A DNA stretch of 64,000 nucleotides from Pseudomonas sp. Irchel s3f7 (GCF_900187615.1 NZ_FYDO01000009.1:94434-158433); one strand, 5' to 3'; counted from the stretch's first letter, positions 34,808 through 43,713 are shown. Translations and numbers: made by a program. Notes: a model not told the origin generated them from the letters alone.

Positions 34808-36534
34808 CTCGAAACACGCTTGAGCAGGAATACGACATCGTCGTGATCGGCGGTGGCACCGCCGGGCCGATGGCGGCGATCAAGGCCAAGGAACGTAACC
34901 GCGATCTGCGGGTGCTGTTGATCGACAAGGCCAACGTCAAGCGCAGTGGCGCGATCAGCATGGGCATGGACGGCTTGAACAACGCCATCATTCCCGGCCA
35001 CTCGACACCGGAGCAATACACCAAGGAAATCACCATTGCCAACGACGGCATCGTCAATCAGGCAGCGGTGTACGCCTACGCGACCCACAGCTTCGAAACC
35101 ATCGAGCAACTGGACCGCTGGGGCGTGAAGTTCGAGAAGGACGAGACCGGCGACTACGCGGTGAAAAAGGTCCACCACATGGGCGCCTACGTGTTGCCGA
35201 TGCCGGAAGGGCATGACATCAAGAAAGTCCTGTATCGCCAGTTGAAACGGGCACGGGTCAGCATCACCAATCGCGTCGTGTGCACCCGTTTGCTGAAGGA
35301 TGAAGAGGGCACGGTCAACGGTGTGATGGGCTTCGATTGCCGCACGGCTGACTTTCATGTGATCAAGGCCAAGGCGGTGATCCTCGCTTGCGGTGCGGCC
35401 GGGCGTCTGGGCTTGCCGTCTTCGGGTTACCTGATGGGCACCTACGAAAACCCGACCAATGCCGGCGACGGATATGCCATGGCCTATCACGCCGGGGCGG
35501 AACTGGCGAACCTGGAGTGCTTCCAGATCAACCCGCTGATCAAGGATTACAACGGCCCGGCCTGCGCCTACGTCACCGGCCCACTGGGCGGCTACACCGC
35601 CAACAACAAGGGCGAACGCTTCATCGAGTGCGACTACTGGAGCGGGCAGATGATGTGGGAGTTCCACCAGGAGCTCGAAAGCGGCAACGGCCCGGTGTTC
35701 CTCAAACTCGATCACCTGGCCGAGGAAACCATCCAGAACATCGAAGAGATTTTGCACAGCAACGAACGCCCGAGTCGCGGCCAGTTCCACGCCAATCGCG
35801 GCACCGACTACCGCACGCAGATGGTCGAGATGCACATTTCCGAGATCGGTTTTTGCAGCGGTCACTCGGCCTCCGGTGTGTGGGTCAACGAGAAGGCCGA
35901 GACCTCGGTCAAGGGTTTGTACTCGGCAGGCGACATGGCCGCGGTGCCGCACAACTACATGCTGGGTGCCTTTACCTACGGCTGGTTTGCCGGTAACAAC
36001 GCGGCGGATTTTGTCGCAGACCGCGAGTTTTCTGCGCTGGATGCCGAACAGATCGAAACCGAAAAACAACGGGTCTACGCACCGCTGGACCGTGAACACG
36101 GCCTGCCACCGGCGCAGGTCGAGTACAAGCTGCGGCGCTTCGTCAACGACTACCTGCAACCGCCGAAAGTGACCAAGAAAATGCAGATCGGTCTGCAACG
36201 CTTCAGCGATATCCAGCGTGACCTCGATCAGATCAAGGCGCACAACGCCCACGAACTGATGCGTGCGATGGAAGTCAGCATGATCCGCGACTGCGCCGAA
36301 ATGGCTGCCCGCGCTTCATTGTTCCGCGCTGAAAGTCGTTGGGGGCTTTACCACTATCGGGTCGATCACCCGCAACGCGACGACAGCGACTGGTTCTGCC
36401 ATTGCCATCTGAAGAAAGATGAAAACGGCCAGATGACCAGCTTCAAGAAGGCCGTTGAGCCTTACATCATTGCGTTGGATGCCGAAGAAATGCAGATCTA
36501 CGACCGACTGCGAGTCCGCGCCGATGCCGCTTGA
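34804..36534 (+). CDS. FAD-dependent oxidoreductase resembling APS reductase alpha subunit (AprA)
   Basis: 576 residues. FAD-binding GxGxxG at the start (DIVVIGGGTAGPMAAIKA), then SGAISMGMDGLNN, a GCG-type middle (AVILACGAAGRLG), GFCSGHSASGVWVNEKAETS and the FAD-closing GLYSAGDMAAVPHNYMLGA. The end (AESRWGLYHYRVDHP, DWFCHCHLKKDE, FKKAVEPYII) follows AprA more than fumarate reductase. AprA reduces or forms adenylylsulfate together with the ferredoxin subunit AprB; here an AprB-like gene follows. Without sat, sulfite or dsr genes nearby, the true substrate is unknown and is probably the compound imported by the ABC genes (inference). Confidence 0.8.
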   Translation: MTRNTLEQEYDIVVIGGGTAGPMAAIKAKERNRDLRVLLIDKANVKRSGAISMGMDGLNNAIIPGHSTPEQYTKEITIANDGIVNQAAVYAYATHSFETIEQLDRWGVKFEKDETGDYAVKKVHHMGAYVLPMPEGHDIKKVLYRQLKRARVSITNRVVCTRLLKDEEGTVNGVMGFDCRTADFHVIKAKAVILACGAAGRLGLPSSGYLMGTYENPTNAGDGYAMAYHAGAELANLECFQINPLIKDYNGPACAYVTGPLGGYTANNKGERFIECDYWSGQMMWEFHQELESGNGPVFLKLDHLAEETIQNIEEILHSNERPSRGQFHANRGTDYRTQMVEMHISEIGFCSGHSASGVWVNEKAETSVKGLYSAGDMAAVPHNYMLGAFTYGWFAGNNAADFVADREFSALDAEQIETEKQRVYAPLDREHGLPPAQVEYKLRRFVNDYLQPPKVTKKMQIGLQRFSDIQRDLDQIKAHNAHELMRAMEVSMIRDCAEMAARASLFRAESRWGLYHYRVDHPQRDDSDWFCHCHLKKDENGQMTSFKKAVEPYIIALDAEEMQIYDRLRVRADAA

Positions 36535-36560
36535 GCATCACCCAAGAGAGAGACCGTGAA

Positions 36561-36806
36561 ATGGCCTATCAAGCCCAGGAAATCTTCTTCCGCTCCAACG
36601 CCCCCGTCACCGTCGACGAGGACAAATGCATCGCCCACAAAGGCTGCACCGTGTGCGTCGACGTCTGCCCGATGGACCTGCTGGCGATCAACCCGGCCAC
36701 GCAAAAGGCCTACATGGCGTTTGATGAATGCTGGTACTGCATGCCCTGTGAAAAAGACTGCCCGACGGGCGCTGTGAAAGTCGAAATTCCGTACCTCCTA
36801 CGCTGA
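36561..36806 (+). CDS. Two-cluster ferredoxin resembling APS reductase beta subunit (AprB)
   Basis: 81 residues from ATG 36561. Two [4Fe-4S] motifs: CIAHKGCTVCVDVCP and CWYCMPCEKDCP. The text between them (MDLLAINPATQKAYMAFDE) and the last Pro-rich end resemble AprB, but the AprB C-terminal tail that wraps around AprA is absent. It should pass electrons to or from the flavin of the preceding protein. An earlier in-frame start at 36531 would add ten unlikely residues. A REP pair separates it from the ABC genes. Confidence 0.85.
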   Translation: MAYQAQEIFFRSNAPVTVDEDKCIAHKGCTVCVDVCPMDLLAINPATQKAYMAFDECWYCMPCEKDCPTGAVKVEIPYLLR

Positions 36807-36817
36807 AACAAGAACCT

Positions 36818-36901
36818 TGTAGGCGCCGGCTTGCTGGCGATGGCGTGCCAGTCACCATCGATTCAGCTGACACTCCATCGCCAGCAAACCGGCTCCTACA
36901 G
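36818..36901. repeat. REP pair (family 1) inside the AprAB-like operon
   Basis: TGTAGGCGCCGGCTTGCTGG and the opposite CATCGCCAGCAAACCGGCTC lie between the ferredoxin and binding-protein genes. It may stabilise the upstream mRNA part or lower expression of the part behind it. Confidence 0.88.
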
Positions 36902-37044
36902 GGGGATGGAGGCCAGCCCAGACAACGAAAAAACCGCCATCCGGCCACCACCGGACGCCTGATTCAAAAACACCCCTCGTTTCCCACCGCGCCCTGATCG
37001 TGGCGGAGACGAACATCCTATAAATGATTCGAGGGGAAACACTC

Positions 37045-38448
37045 ATGTTGCGTGCAGCTTTTGCCGGTCTGGTACTGGCGTCATTCACCTTGTCGGCCTC
37101 GGCCGAAACCATCCGCATTGCCATCGGCACCCAGGACACCACGATCAACTGCGCCGCTGGCGGTCTGTTGATTCGCGAGCTGGGCCTGCTGGACAAATAC
37201 CTGCCCCACGACGGCCAATACAAAGATGCGAAGTACGAGGTGCAGTGGAAGAACTTCACCAGCGGCGCACCCCTGACCAATGAAATGGTGGCCGGCAAAC
37301 TCGACTTCGGCGCCATGGCCGATTTCCCCGGTGCTTTCAACGGCGTGGCGTTTGAAACGGCCGGCAAGCACAGCCTGTTTATCAGCGTGCTGTCGGGCAG
37401 CACACAAGGCAGCGGCAACGGCATCGTGGTGCCGAGTGCGTCGGGCGTGCAATCGCTGGCAGAGCTCAAAGGCAAGACCATTTCCGTGCCGTTCGCGTCC
37501 ACCGCCCATGGCATGTTGCTGCGTGCCGTGGCGGCTCAAGGCTGGGATCCGTTGAAAGATGTGAACATCATCGCCCAGCCACCGGAAGTCGCAGGCTCCG
37601 CATTGCAGGCCGGCAAGATCGACGCTCACGCAGACTTCGTGCCGTTTGCCGAACTGTTCCCGAGCCGCGGTTTCGCACGCAAGATCTACGACGGTTCGCA
37701 GGCCGCAGCGCCGACATTCCACGGCGCGCTGGTCGACCAGGCCTACGCGAAAAAGTACCCGGAAATCGTCGTCGCTTACTTGCGGGCAAGCATCGAGGCC
37801 AATCAGCTGTTGGCCGCGGAACCGGAGAAGTACAGCGAACTGATCGCCAAGGTCACCGGCGTCGATGCCGAGGTCAACTACCTGTTCCACGGCCCGCTGG
37901 GTGTGCAAACCCGCGACCTGAGCTGGAAACCGGAATACCGCCAGGCCGTGGGCACGGCTATCGATACGCTCAAGCTGTTGAAGAAAGCCGATCGCGGACT
38001 CGATCTGAACAGCTTCATCGACGACCAATACATCCGCACCGCCTTCAAAGCCTCAAACCTGGACTACACCGCGCAATTGGCCAACTACGCACAAACGCCA
38101 CTGAAGGCGAGCGATGCGGCGAGCGGCAAAGCCATCACCGACTTCAGCCGTGTGGCCGAAATCTGGGTGCGTGGCGAGCCGAAAGTCCGCCAGTACGCCT
38201 CGGCGGAATCAGCGTTCGCCGCACTGGCCAACCTCAAGCAAGAAGGCAAAAACATCCGCGCGGTGTATGCCCAGGCCAGCGACAGCGGGATCAAGTTGCT
38301 GGCGGATCAGGCGTGGTTTGCCAGTGATGCGAAAGGGCGTTTGAGCGCGTTCCTGCTCAAGGGCCAGGCCCAGCAGTACGCCACGGCGCAGGGCGGCAAG
38401 GTCTTTGACTTTACCGATGCCACAACGCAGGCCGTCGCCACCCGCTAA
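37045..38448 (+). CDS. ABC transporter substrate-binding protein (SsuA/NMT1 type) with NosL-like C-terminal part
   Basis: 467 residues from ATG 37045 (GAGGGG upstream). A Sec signal ends in LSASA. Residues 24 to about 310 are an SsuA/NMT1-type binding domain (IRIAIGTQDTTINCAAGG, LDFGAMADFPGAFNG, ISVPFASTAHGMLLRAV). The last 90 residues are extra for this family: IRAVYAQASDSGIKLLADQA, then AFLLKGQAQQYATAQGGKVF. That pattern recalls NosL (accessory copper protein: VYVTDY, then AFxxKxxAxxFAxxHGGKVL). The NosL link is my inference by eye. It should catch the operon's substrate in the periplasm. Confidence 0.8.
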   Translation: MLRAAFAGLVLASFTLSASAETIRIAIGTQDTTINCAAGGLLIRELGLLDKYLPHDGQYKDAKYEVQWKNFTSGAPLTNEMVAGKLDFGAMADFPGAFNGVAFETAGKHSLFISVLSGSTQGSGNGIVVPSASGVQSLAELKGKTISVPFASTAHGMLLRAVAAQGWDPLKDVNIIAQPPEVAGSALQAGKIDAHADFVPFAELFPSRGFARKIYDGSQAAAPTFHGALVDQAYAKKYPEIVVAYLRASIEANQLLAAEPEKYSELIAKVTGVDAEVNYLFHGPLGVQTRDLSWKPEYRQAVGTAIDTLKLLKKADRGLDLNSFIDDQYIRTAFKASNLDYTAQLANYAQTPLKASDAASGKAITDFSRVAEIWVRGEPKVRQYASAESAFAALANLKQEGKNIRAVYAQASDSGIKLLADQAWFASDAKGRLSAFLLKGQAQQYATAQGGKVFDFTDATTQAVATR

Positions 38449-38450
38449 CC

Positions 38451-38540
38451 CTGTAGGAGCCGGCTTGCCGGCGATTGCTGACGGACATTCAACATTGATG
38501 TCGACTTAACTACCGCTATCGCCGGCAAGCCAGCTCATAC
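38451..38540. repeat. REP pair (family 1) between binding-protein and permease genes
   Basis: CTGTAGGAGCCGGCTTGCCG and the opposite CGCCGGCAAGCCAGCTC, about 50 bp apart. Confidence 0.88.
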
Positions 38541-38566
38541 GGGTTTTTTGGTTGAGAGGAATAACT

Positions 38567-39349
38567 GTGTACCGATCCTATTCACGCTGGATACCCAGAG
38601 CCGCTTCACTGCTGCTCTGCCTTTTGTTCTGGCAACTCGCCGCCAGCCACCACTGGAACCTCGGCCTGATAACCTTCGCCAACGTCCCGACCCCGCTGGC
38701 CGTGATCGAGGCCGCACTGGGGCTGGGCGACTCCGGCAAGCTCGGCCGACACCTGAGCAGCAGCCTCGGCCGGGTGTTCGCCGGTTACCTCGCTGCGCTG
38801 ATCATCGGTATCGCTCTGGGCCTGGCCATCGGGCGCTCGAAATGGGCCGAAGACGTTTTGCTGCCGCCGCTGGAAGTGCTGCGCCCGATCCCGGCGGTGG
38901 CTTGGATTCCCCTGGCGATCCTGATGTTCCCGTCATCCGAGCTGTCGATGGTGTTCATCACCTTCACCGGCGCGTTGTTCCCGATTCTGCTCAACACCGT
39001 GCACGGCGTCGAAGGCGTCGATCCACGGCTGATCGCCTCGGCGAAAAGCCTCGGGGCAGGGCGCCGGGCAATCCTGCTGGAAGTGATCTTGCCCGGTGCT
39101 GCGCCCAGCATCATCACTGGCCTCGCCATCGGCATGGGCACGTCGTGGTTCTGCCTGGTGACGGCAGAAATGATCTCTGGCCAGTACGGCATCGGTTACT
39201 ACACCTGGGAGTCGTACACCATCCAGAACTACGCCGACATTGTCGTCGGCATGTTGCTGATCGGGGTGTTGGGGATGGGCAGCAGCCTGTTGATCAAACG
39301 TCTGGGCGGACTGTTTACGCCTTGGCACCGTCCACGAGGGAAAAGCTGA
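38567..39349 (+). CDS. ABC transporter permease (SsuC/TauC type)
   Basis: 260 residues from GTG 38567 (GAGAGGAAT upstream). Six membrane helices; the coupling EAA loop reads DPRLIASAKSLGAGRRAILL then EVILPGAAPSI, as in SsuC/TauC permeases for nitrate, sulfonates and taurine. Its stop overlaps the start of the ATPase gene by one base (TGATG). Confidence 0.9.
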   Translation: MYRSYSRWIPRAASLLLCLLFWQLAASHHWNLGLITFANVPTPLAVIEAALGLGDSGKLGRHLSSSLGRVFAGYLAALIIGIALGLAIGRSKWAEDVLLPPLEVLRPIPAVAWIPLAILMFPSSELSMVFITFTGALFPILLNTVHGVEGVDPRLIASAKSLGAGRRAILLEVILPGAAPSIITGLAIGMGTSWFCLVTAEMISGQYGIGYYTWESYTIQNYADIVVGMLLIGVLGMGSSLLIKRLGGLFTPWHRPRGKS

Positions 39350-40197
39350 TGAGCGCGTTTCAACACCCTGAAGGGCGAATAGATATTCGCGGCTTGTCGA
39401 TCAGCCTGGGCGAAGGCCACGCGGCGTTCGAAGCCGTACAGGGCCTCGATTGCCAGATCGAACCGGGGCAGTTCGTGTGCATTCTCGGGCCGTCCGGTTG
39501 CGGCAAATCCACGTTGCTCGGCGCGCTGGCCGGTCACTTGCAGCCGCGTGCCGGAACGCTCACGGTGGATGGCGCGGCGGTGTCCGGCCCCTCGCCGCAG
39601 CGCGGCATGGTGTTTCAGCAACACACGCTGTTCCCGTGGCGCACGGTGCGCGACAACGTCGCTTTCGGGCTGAAAATGCGCGGTATCGGCAAAGTCGAAC
39701 GGCATAAAGCCGCCGACGAAATCCTCGCGCTGGTGGGCCTTGACGGCTTTGCCGAGCGATGGCCGGATCAGCTTTCCGGCGGCATGCAACAACGGGTGGA
39801 AATCGCCCGGGTGCTGGTCAATCGTCCGCGACTGTTGCTGATGGACGAACCGTTCGGTGCCCTCGACGCCTTGACCCGCTTGAACATGCAGGAACTGCTG
39901 CTGGATATCTGGACGCGCATCCGCACCACCGTGGTGTTCGTCACCCACGACATCGACGAAGCGCTGTTCCTTGCCGATCGGCTGTTGGTCATGAGCTCAC
40001 GACCGGGACGCATCATCGAAGACCTGCGCCTCGATTTCCCCCGGCCTCGCACCACCGAATTGGTGACGAGCCACGAATTTTCGCGCTTGAAGCGCCATTG
40101 CCTCGAACTCCTGCGTCACGAAGACGGTCGGCAGCTGCCACGCCTGAACCCTCTCGGACTGCCTCCTGAAAACAAACTGCCGCGGTTTGCCCTATGA
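39349..40197 (+). CDS. ABC transporter ATP-binding protein (SsuB/TauB type)
   Basis: 282 residues from ATG 39349. Walker A GPSGCGKST, Q-loop GMVFQQHTLFPWRT, signature LSGGMQQRVEIA, Walker B LLLMDEPFGALD and the switch His in VTHDIDEALF. A longer reading of this frame upstream runs through the permease gene and is not coding. It powers import with the permease before it; its stop overlaps the HEAT-repeat gene (ATGA). Confidence 0.92.
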   Translation: MSAFQHPEGRIDIRGLSISLGEGHAAFEAVQGLDCQIEPGQFVCILGPSGCGKSTLLGALAGHLQPRAGTLTVDGAAVSGPSPQRGMVFQQHTLFPWRTVRDNVAFGLKMRGIGKVERHKAADEILALVGLDGFAERWPDQLSGGMQQRVEIARVLVNRPRLLLMDEPFGALDALTRLNMQELLLDIWTRIRTTVVFVTHDIDEALFLADRLLVMSSRPGRIIEDLRLDFPRPRTTELVTSHEFSRLKRHCLELLRHEDGRQLPRLNPLGLPPENKLPRFAL

Positions 40198-41156
40198 CCT
40201 CACTTTTTGCTGTAACCGACAACGCCGACATTATCGCCCTGCAACCACGTCTGACCGATGAGGACCCCGGCGTGCGCCGGATTGCCCTGATCGAACTGGC
40301 TGACCTTGAAGAACCGGACGGCCTGCTGTGGCTGGTGGATCGACTCTCTCAGGACCCGACCGAAGAGGTCCGCGCCGAGGCCGCGCGCTTGCTCGAAGCC
40401 TGGGAGGACGAGCCCGTGGTTCAGGCGTTGTGTCAGGCGCTGACCGATCCGAGCGAAGCGGTGCAGGCCGCCGCTGCACAAAGCCTCAGCCTGCTGAAAA
40501 GTGCAGCGGCGGGGCGGGTGATTCTGCCGTGGACCGGGCATGCCGACCTCCGTGTGCGCATTGCCGCGTTCCGGGCATTGCGCGAGCTGCGTTGCGCCGA
40601 TGCCGCTACGGCGGCTGCCAACGCGCTGAACGATGAGGACGCTGGCGTACGCCGCGAAGCCGTCGGCGTGCTGGGCTGGCTCAAGCAACTCGAAGCCTTG
40701 CCGGCATTGGCGCAATTGGCCAGCGATGATCCGGACACGGAAGTGCGCCGCGCCGCTACCGGTGCCCTCGGTCTGGCATCTGACGCTCAGGTGCTGCCGG
40801 CACTGCGCCAGGCATTGCAGGATCAGGCCTGGCAAGTGCGCGAAGAAGCCGCGACCACCTTGGGCAAGGTCGGACACATCGACGCCGGCCCGGCCCTGGT
40901 CCAGGCCTTGGGCGACGATTATTGGCAAGTGCGTTTGCGCGCCACCCGCAGTCTCGGTCGTTTGCGCTATGCCCCCGCGCTCGATGCGCTGATCGAAACC
41001 CTCGGCCACCGCATCAGCAACCTGCGCAAGGAAGCGGCGTTGGCCTTGGGCGAATTGAGCGATCAGCGGGCCATCGCCGCGTTGCAAGCCGCGCAGGACG
41101 ATGGCGATCCAGAGGTGCGCAAAGCGGTGCGCATCGCCTTGAGTCAACTGCAATGA
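40194..41156 (+). CDS. HEAT-repeat (PBS lyase-like) protein
   Basis: 320 residues made almost wholly of about nine HEAT repeats of near 31 residues, each with a DxxxxVRxxAxxALGxL core (for example DPDTEVRRAATGALGLASDA and DQAWQVREEAATTLGKVGH). No signal peptide or catalytic motif. Such alpha-solenoids hold partner proteins or help load cofactors. Its tight overlap with the ATPase gene before it and the DUF971 gene after it suggests a chaperone or docking role for the AprAB-like pair (inference). Confidence 0.88.
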   Translation: MTSLFAVTDNADIIALQPRLTDEDPGVRRIALIELADLEEPDGLLWLVDRLSQDPTEEVRAEAARLLEAWEDEPVVQALCQALTDPSEAVQAAAAQSLSLLKSAAAGRVILPWTGHADLRVRIAAFRALRELRCADAATAAANALNDEDAGVRREAVGVLGWLKQLEALPALAQLASDDPDTEVRRAATGALGLASDAQVLPALRQALQDQAWQVREEAATTLGKVGHIDAGPALVQALGDDYWQVRLRATRSLGRLRYAPALDALIETLGHRISNLRKEAALALGELSDQRAIAALQAAQDDGDPEVRKAVRIALSQLQ

Positions 41157-41431
41157 ATCCGCTGTCAGTGGGAAATTCGACAAGCGCCCGGCAATTGCGC
41201 CTGAACTGGCCGGACGGTCGCGAACAACGACTCGACCACGCCGAGCTGCGCCGCCAGTGCCCGTGCTCGCAATGCCGAGCCTTTCGTTTGCAGGGCCTGA
41301 CGCCGATGGTCGATGCGCAGGTTCGGGTCATCGAATTGAACCCGCAAGGCTATGGCGTGCAGTTGGTGTTCAGCGATGGCCACGAGCGGGGCATCTATCC
41401 CTGGACTTATCTGGCGCAATTGAATGCTTGA
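41153..41431 (+). CDS. DUF971 small protein
   Basis: 92 residues from ATG 41153, overlapping the HEAT gene stop. Pattern of DUF971 (also the N-terminal domain of gamma-butyrobetaine hydroxylase): LRLNWPDGREQRLDHAELRR, the metal-binding CPCSQCR, and a final GHERGIYPWTYLAQL. The three cysteines may bind zinc or help iron-sulfur work. It is the last overlapping gene of the operon. DUF971 proteins are often near iron-sulfur genes, which fits the ferredoxin upstream. Confidence 0.85.
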   Translation: MNPLSVGNSTSARQLRLNWPDGREQRLDHAELRRQCPCSQCRAFRLQGLTPMVDAQVRVIELNPQGYGVQLVFSDGHERGIYPWTYLAQLNA

Positions 41432-41578
41432 AGCGCAGGGCTCCCGTTCGGCTGTGAAGCCGTCGAAATGGCGGAACTTGGGTTATACCTGATAAGTCGG
41501 CATTCATAGGTTTCGGCGCTGCCACCGTCACCGGCAGCCTTGCCTACAGGTCCATCACCGTCATGAGGAACGTTTTCC

Positions 41579-41947
41579 ATGAAAAGCTCCGGTCCTAGCC
41601 CTGTCATCACCATCGCCGAGCAGCCTGGCTGTTTGTTGGTGAAGTTTCACGGTATCCAGGTGGCCGCTTCGGCGCGGGCATTGGTACTGCTGGAGGCCAA
41701 TTACCCACCGGTGTACTACGTGCCGCGCGAGGACATCGACGAGAAGTATTTCGCCCGCACCGATCACACCAGCTATTGCCCCTTCAAGGGCGATGCCAGC
41801 TATTTCAGCTTGCAGGTGCCGGGGCATGAAGGTGCGAATGCGGTGTGGAGTTATGAGAACCCCAAGGTGCCTGTCGATCAGATTAAAGGATATGTGGCGT
41901 TTTACCCGGATCAAGTGAAGTTCGAGTTGCTCGACGCCGAGGTTTAA
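41579..41947 (+). CDS. DUF427 protein
   Basis: 122 residues. DUF427 marks are clear: ARALVLLEANYPPVYYVPRE, RTDHTSYCPFKGDASYFSL and AVWSYENP. The family is small, soluble and uncharacterised. It is 147 bp behind the DUF971 gene on the same strand and may be a separate unit, as no overlap links it. A REP pair follows. Confidence 0.88.
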   Translation: MKSSGPSPVITIAEQPGCLLVKFHGIQVAASARALVLLEANYPPVYYVPREDIDEKYFARTDHTSYCPFKGDASYFSLQVPGHEGANAVWSYENPKVPVDQIKGYVAFYPDQVKFELLDAEV

Positions 41948-41974
41948 ACGCGATTTTTTTCATTGGCACTGCCC

Positions 41975-42077
41975 GTGTAGGAGCGAGCCTGCTCGCGATG
42001 GACTCGAGAACGCCGTGTTTATCCAGACAACACGCGTTTTCGTTTACGACCATCGCGAGCAGGCTCGCTCCTACAGG
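41975..42077. repeat. REP pair (family 2)
   Basis: GTGTAGGAGCGAGCCTGCTC with the opposite CATCGCGAGCAGGCTCGCTC. Its core GAGCGAGC differs from family 1 (GAGCCGGC). It lies between the converging DUF427 and transporter genes. Confidence 0.9.
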
Positions 42078-42090
42078 ATTCGGGTCGATC

Positions 42091-43713
42091 TCAGTTCTTG
42101 TCCAGATCGACGTTACGCGTCTCTCGCAAACAGATCATCCCCACCACCAGACTCACCCCGGTGATCACCACCGGGTACCAAAGCCCGTAGAAAATATCCC
42201 CGGTGTACACCACCAGCGCGAACGACACGGTCGGCAGGAAACCGCCGAACCAGCCGTTGCCAATGTGGTAGGGCAGGGACATCGAGGTGTAGCGGATGCG
42301 GGTCGGGAACAGCTCGACCATCAGCGCCGCCAGTGGGCCGTAGCACATGGCGGAAATGATGATCAGCGCCACGATCAGCGCGACGATCATCGGTTTGTTG
42401 ATCTGCTGCAGGTCCGCCTGCTGCGGGTAACCGGCGAGGGTCACGGCGCCGCGCAGGGCCGCTTCGTCGAAGCCGTCGATCTTCACGTCACCAATACTGA
42501 TCTGCACGTCGCTGCCGGCCGGGGCCGCTGCGCTTTGGTACGGCAGGCCTTGCTTGACCAGGAAGGTCTTGACCTTGTCGCACGGGCTATCAAATTTCGC
42601 CTTGCCCACCGGGTCGAACTGGAATGTGCAGGTCGCCGGGTCGGCCATCACGGTTATCGGCGCCTGACGGCTGGCCTGGTCGATGGCCGGGTTGGCGTAG
42701 TGGGCCAGGGTCTTGAAGATCGGGAAGTACAAAGCGGTGGCGAGTAACAGCCCCAGCATTAATACCGGTTTACGCCCGACCTTGTCCGACAGCCAGCCGA
42801 AGAAGATGAAGAACGGCGCACCGATGGTCACGCTGATGATCAGCAAGCCATTGGCCACCGCCGGGTCCATCCTCAGGAACTGGGTGAGGAAGAACAGCAC
42901 GTAAAATTGCGCAGCGTAAAAGGTCACCGCTTGTCCGGCGTTGATGCTGAACAGGGCAATCAAGACGACTTTGAGGTTTTCCCATTTGCCGAACGACTCA
43001 CGAATCGGCTGTTTGCACAGCTTGCCTTCTTCTTTCATTTTCACGAAGGCCGGCGATTCGTGCAGGCTCATGCGGATCCAGGTCGAGATGCCCAGCAGCA
43101 CGATGGAAAACAGGAACGGAATGCGCCAGCCCCAGACTTCGAACTGGTCGCCCGTGAAGTAACGGCAGCCCAGTACCACCAGCAGCGACAGCAGCAAGCC
43201 GAGGGTCGCGGTCGACTGAATCCAGCTGGTGTGGAAACCACGCTTGCCGATGGGCGCGTGCTCTGCGACATAAGTGGCAGCGCCGCCGTATTCACCGCCC
43301 AAGGCCAGGCCCTGAAGCATGCGCAGCACCACCAGAATGATCGGCGCGGCGATGCCGATGCTGGCGTAAGTCGGCAGCAACCCGACGCAGAACGTCGCCA
43401 GGCCCATGAGGACGATGGTGGCGAGGAAGGTGTATTTGCGTCCGATCATGTCTCCCAACCGACCGAACACCAGCGCACCGAATGGTCGCACGACGAAACC
43501 GGCGGCGAACGCCATCAGGGCAAAAATGAACGCCGTGGTGTCGTTGACCCCGGCGAAAAACTGTTTGCTGATCACCGCCGCGAGGGCGCCGTAGAGGAAA
43601 AAGTCATACCACTCGAAGACCGTCCCGAGGGAGGAGGCAAAGATGACTTTCTGGGTTTCCTGACTGGTGCCCGCGCTGCGCACGGCTTCCAGGGTTTGAA
43701 CGTTCTCTGACAT
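42091..43713 (-). CDS. MFS transporter, metabolite:proton symporter (MHS) family
   Basis: 540 residues from ATG 43713 (GAGGG upstream; a longer in-frame start adds 29 unlikely residues). Twelve helices with the MHS marks VFEWYDFFLYG, GRLGDMIGRK and GGEYGGAATYVAEHAP. An insertion of about 105 residues between helices 8 and 9 carries two cysteines (ATCTF and SPCDK) and should face the periplasm; it makes the protein longer than ShiA-type members. The substrate is likely a carboxylic acid or betaine but is not shown. REP pairs flank the gene. Confidence 0.85.
   Translation of the reverse strand: MSENVQTLEAVRSAGTSQETQKVIFASSLGTVFEWYDFFLYGALAAVISKQFFAGVNDTTAFIFALMAFAAGFVVRPFGALVFGRLGDMIGRKYTFLATIVLMGLATFCVGLLPTYASIGIAAPIILVVLRMLQGLALGGEYGGAATYVAEHAPIGKRGFHTSWIQSTATLGLLLSLLVVLGCRYFTGDQFEVWGWRIPFLFSIVLLGISTWIRMSLHESPAFVKMKEEGKLCKQPIRESFGKWENLKVVLIALFSINAGQAVTFYAAQFYVLFFLTQFLRMDPAVANGLLIISVTIGAPFFIFFGWLSDKVGRKPVLMLGLLLATALYFPIFKTLAHYANPAIDQASRQAPITVMADPATCTFQFDPVGKAKFDSPCDKVKTFLVKQGLPYQSAAAPAGSDVQISIGDVKIDGFDEAALRGAVTLAGYPQQADLQQINKPMIVALIVALIIISAMCYGPLAALMVELFPTRIRYTSMSLPYHIGNGWFGGFLPTVSFALVVYTGDIFYGLWYPVVITGVSLVVGMICLRETRNVDLDKN

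Noticed and set aside
34798..36252. 484-codon frame opposite the AprA-like gene
   Set aside because: Antisense shadow; His/Val/Asp-rich composition typical of reversed GC-rich coding DNA.
38548..40197. 549-codon frame that would fuse an extra N-terminus to the ABC ATPase
   Set aside because: Its first half overlaps the permease gene in another frame and looks like frame-shifted permease. The ATG at 39349 gives a normal ATPase.
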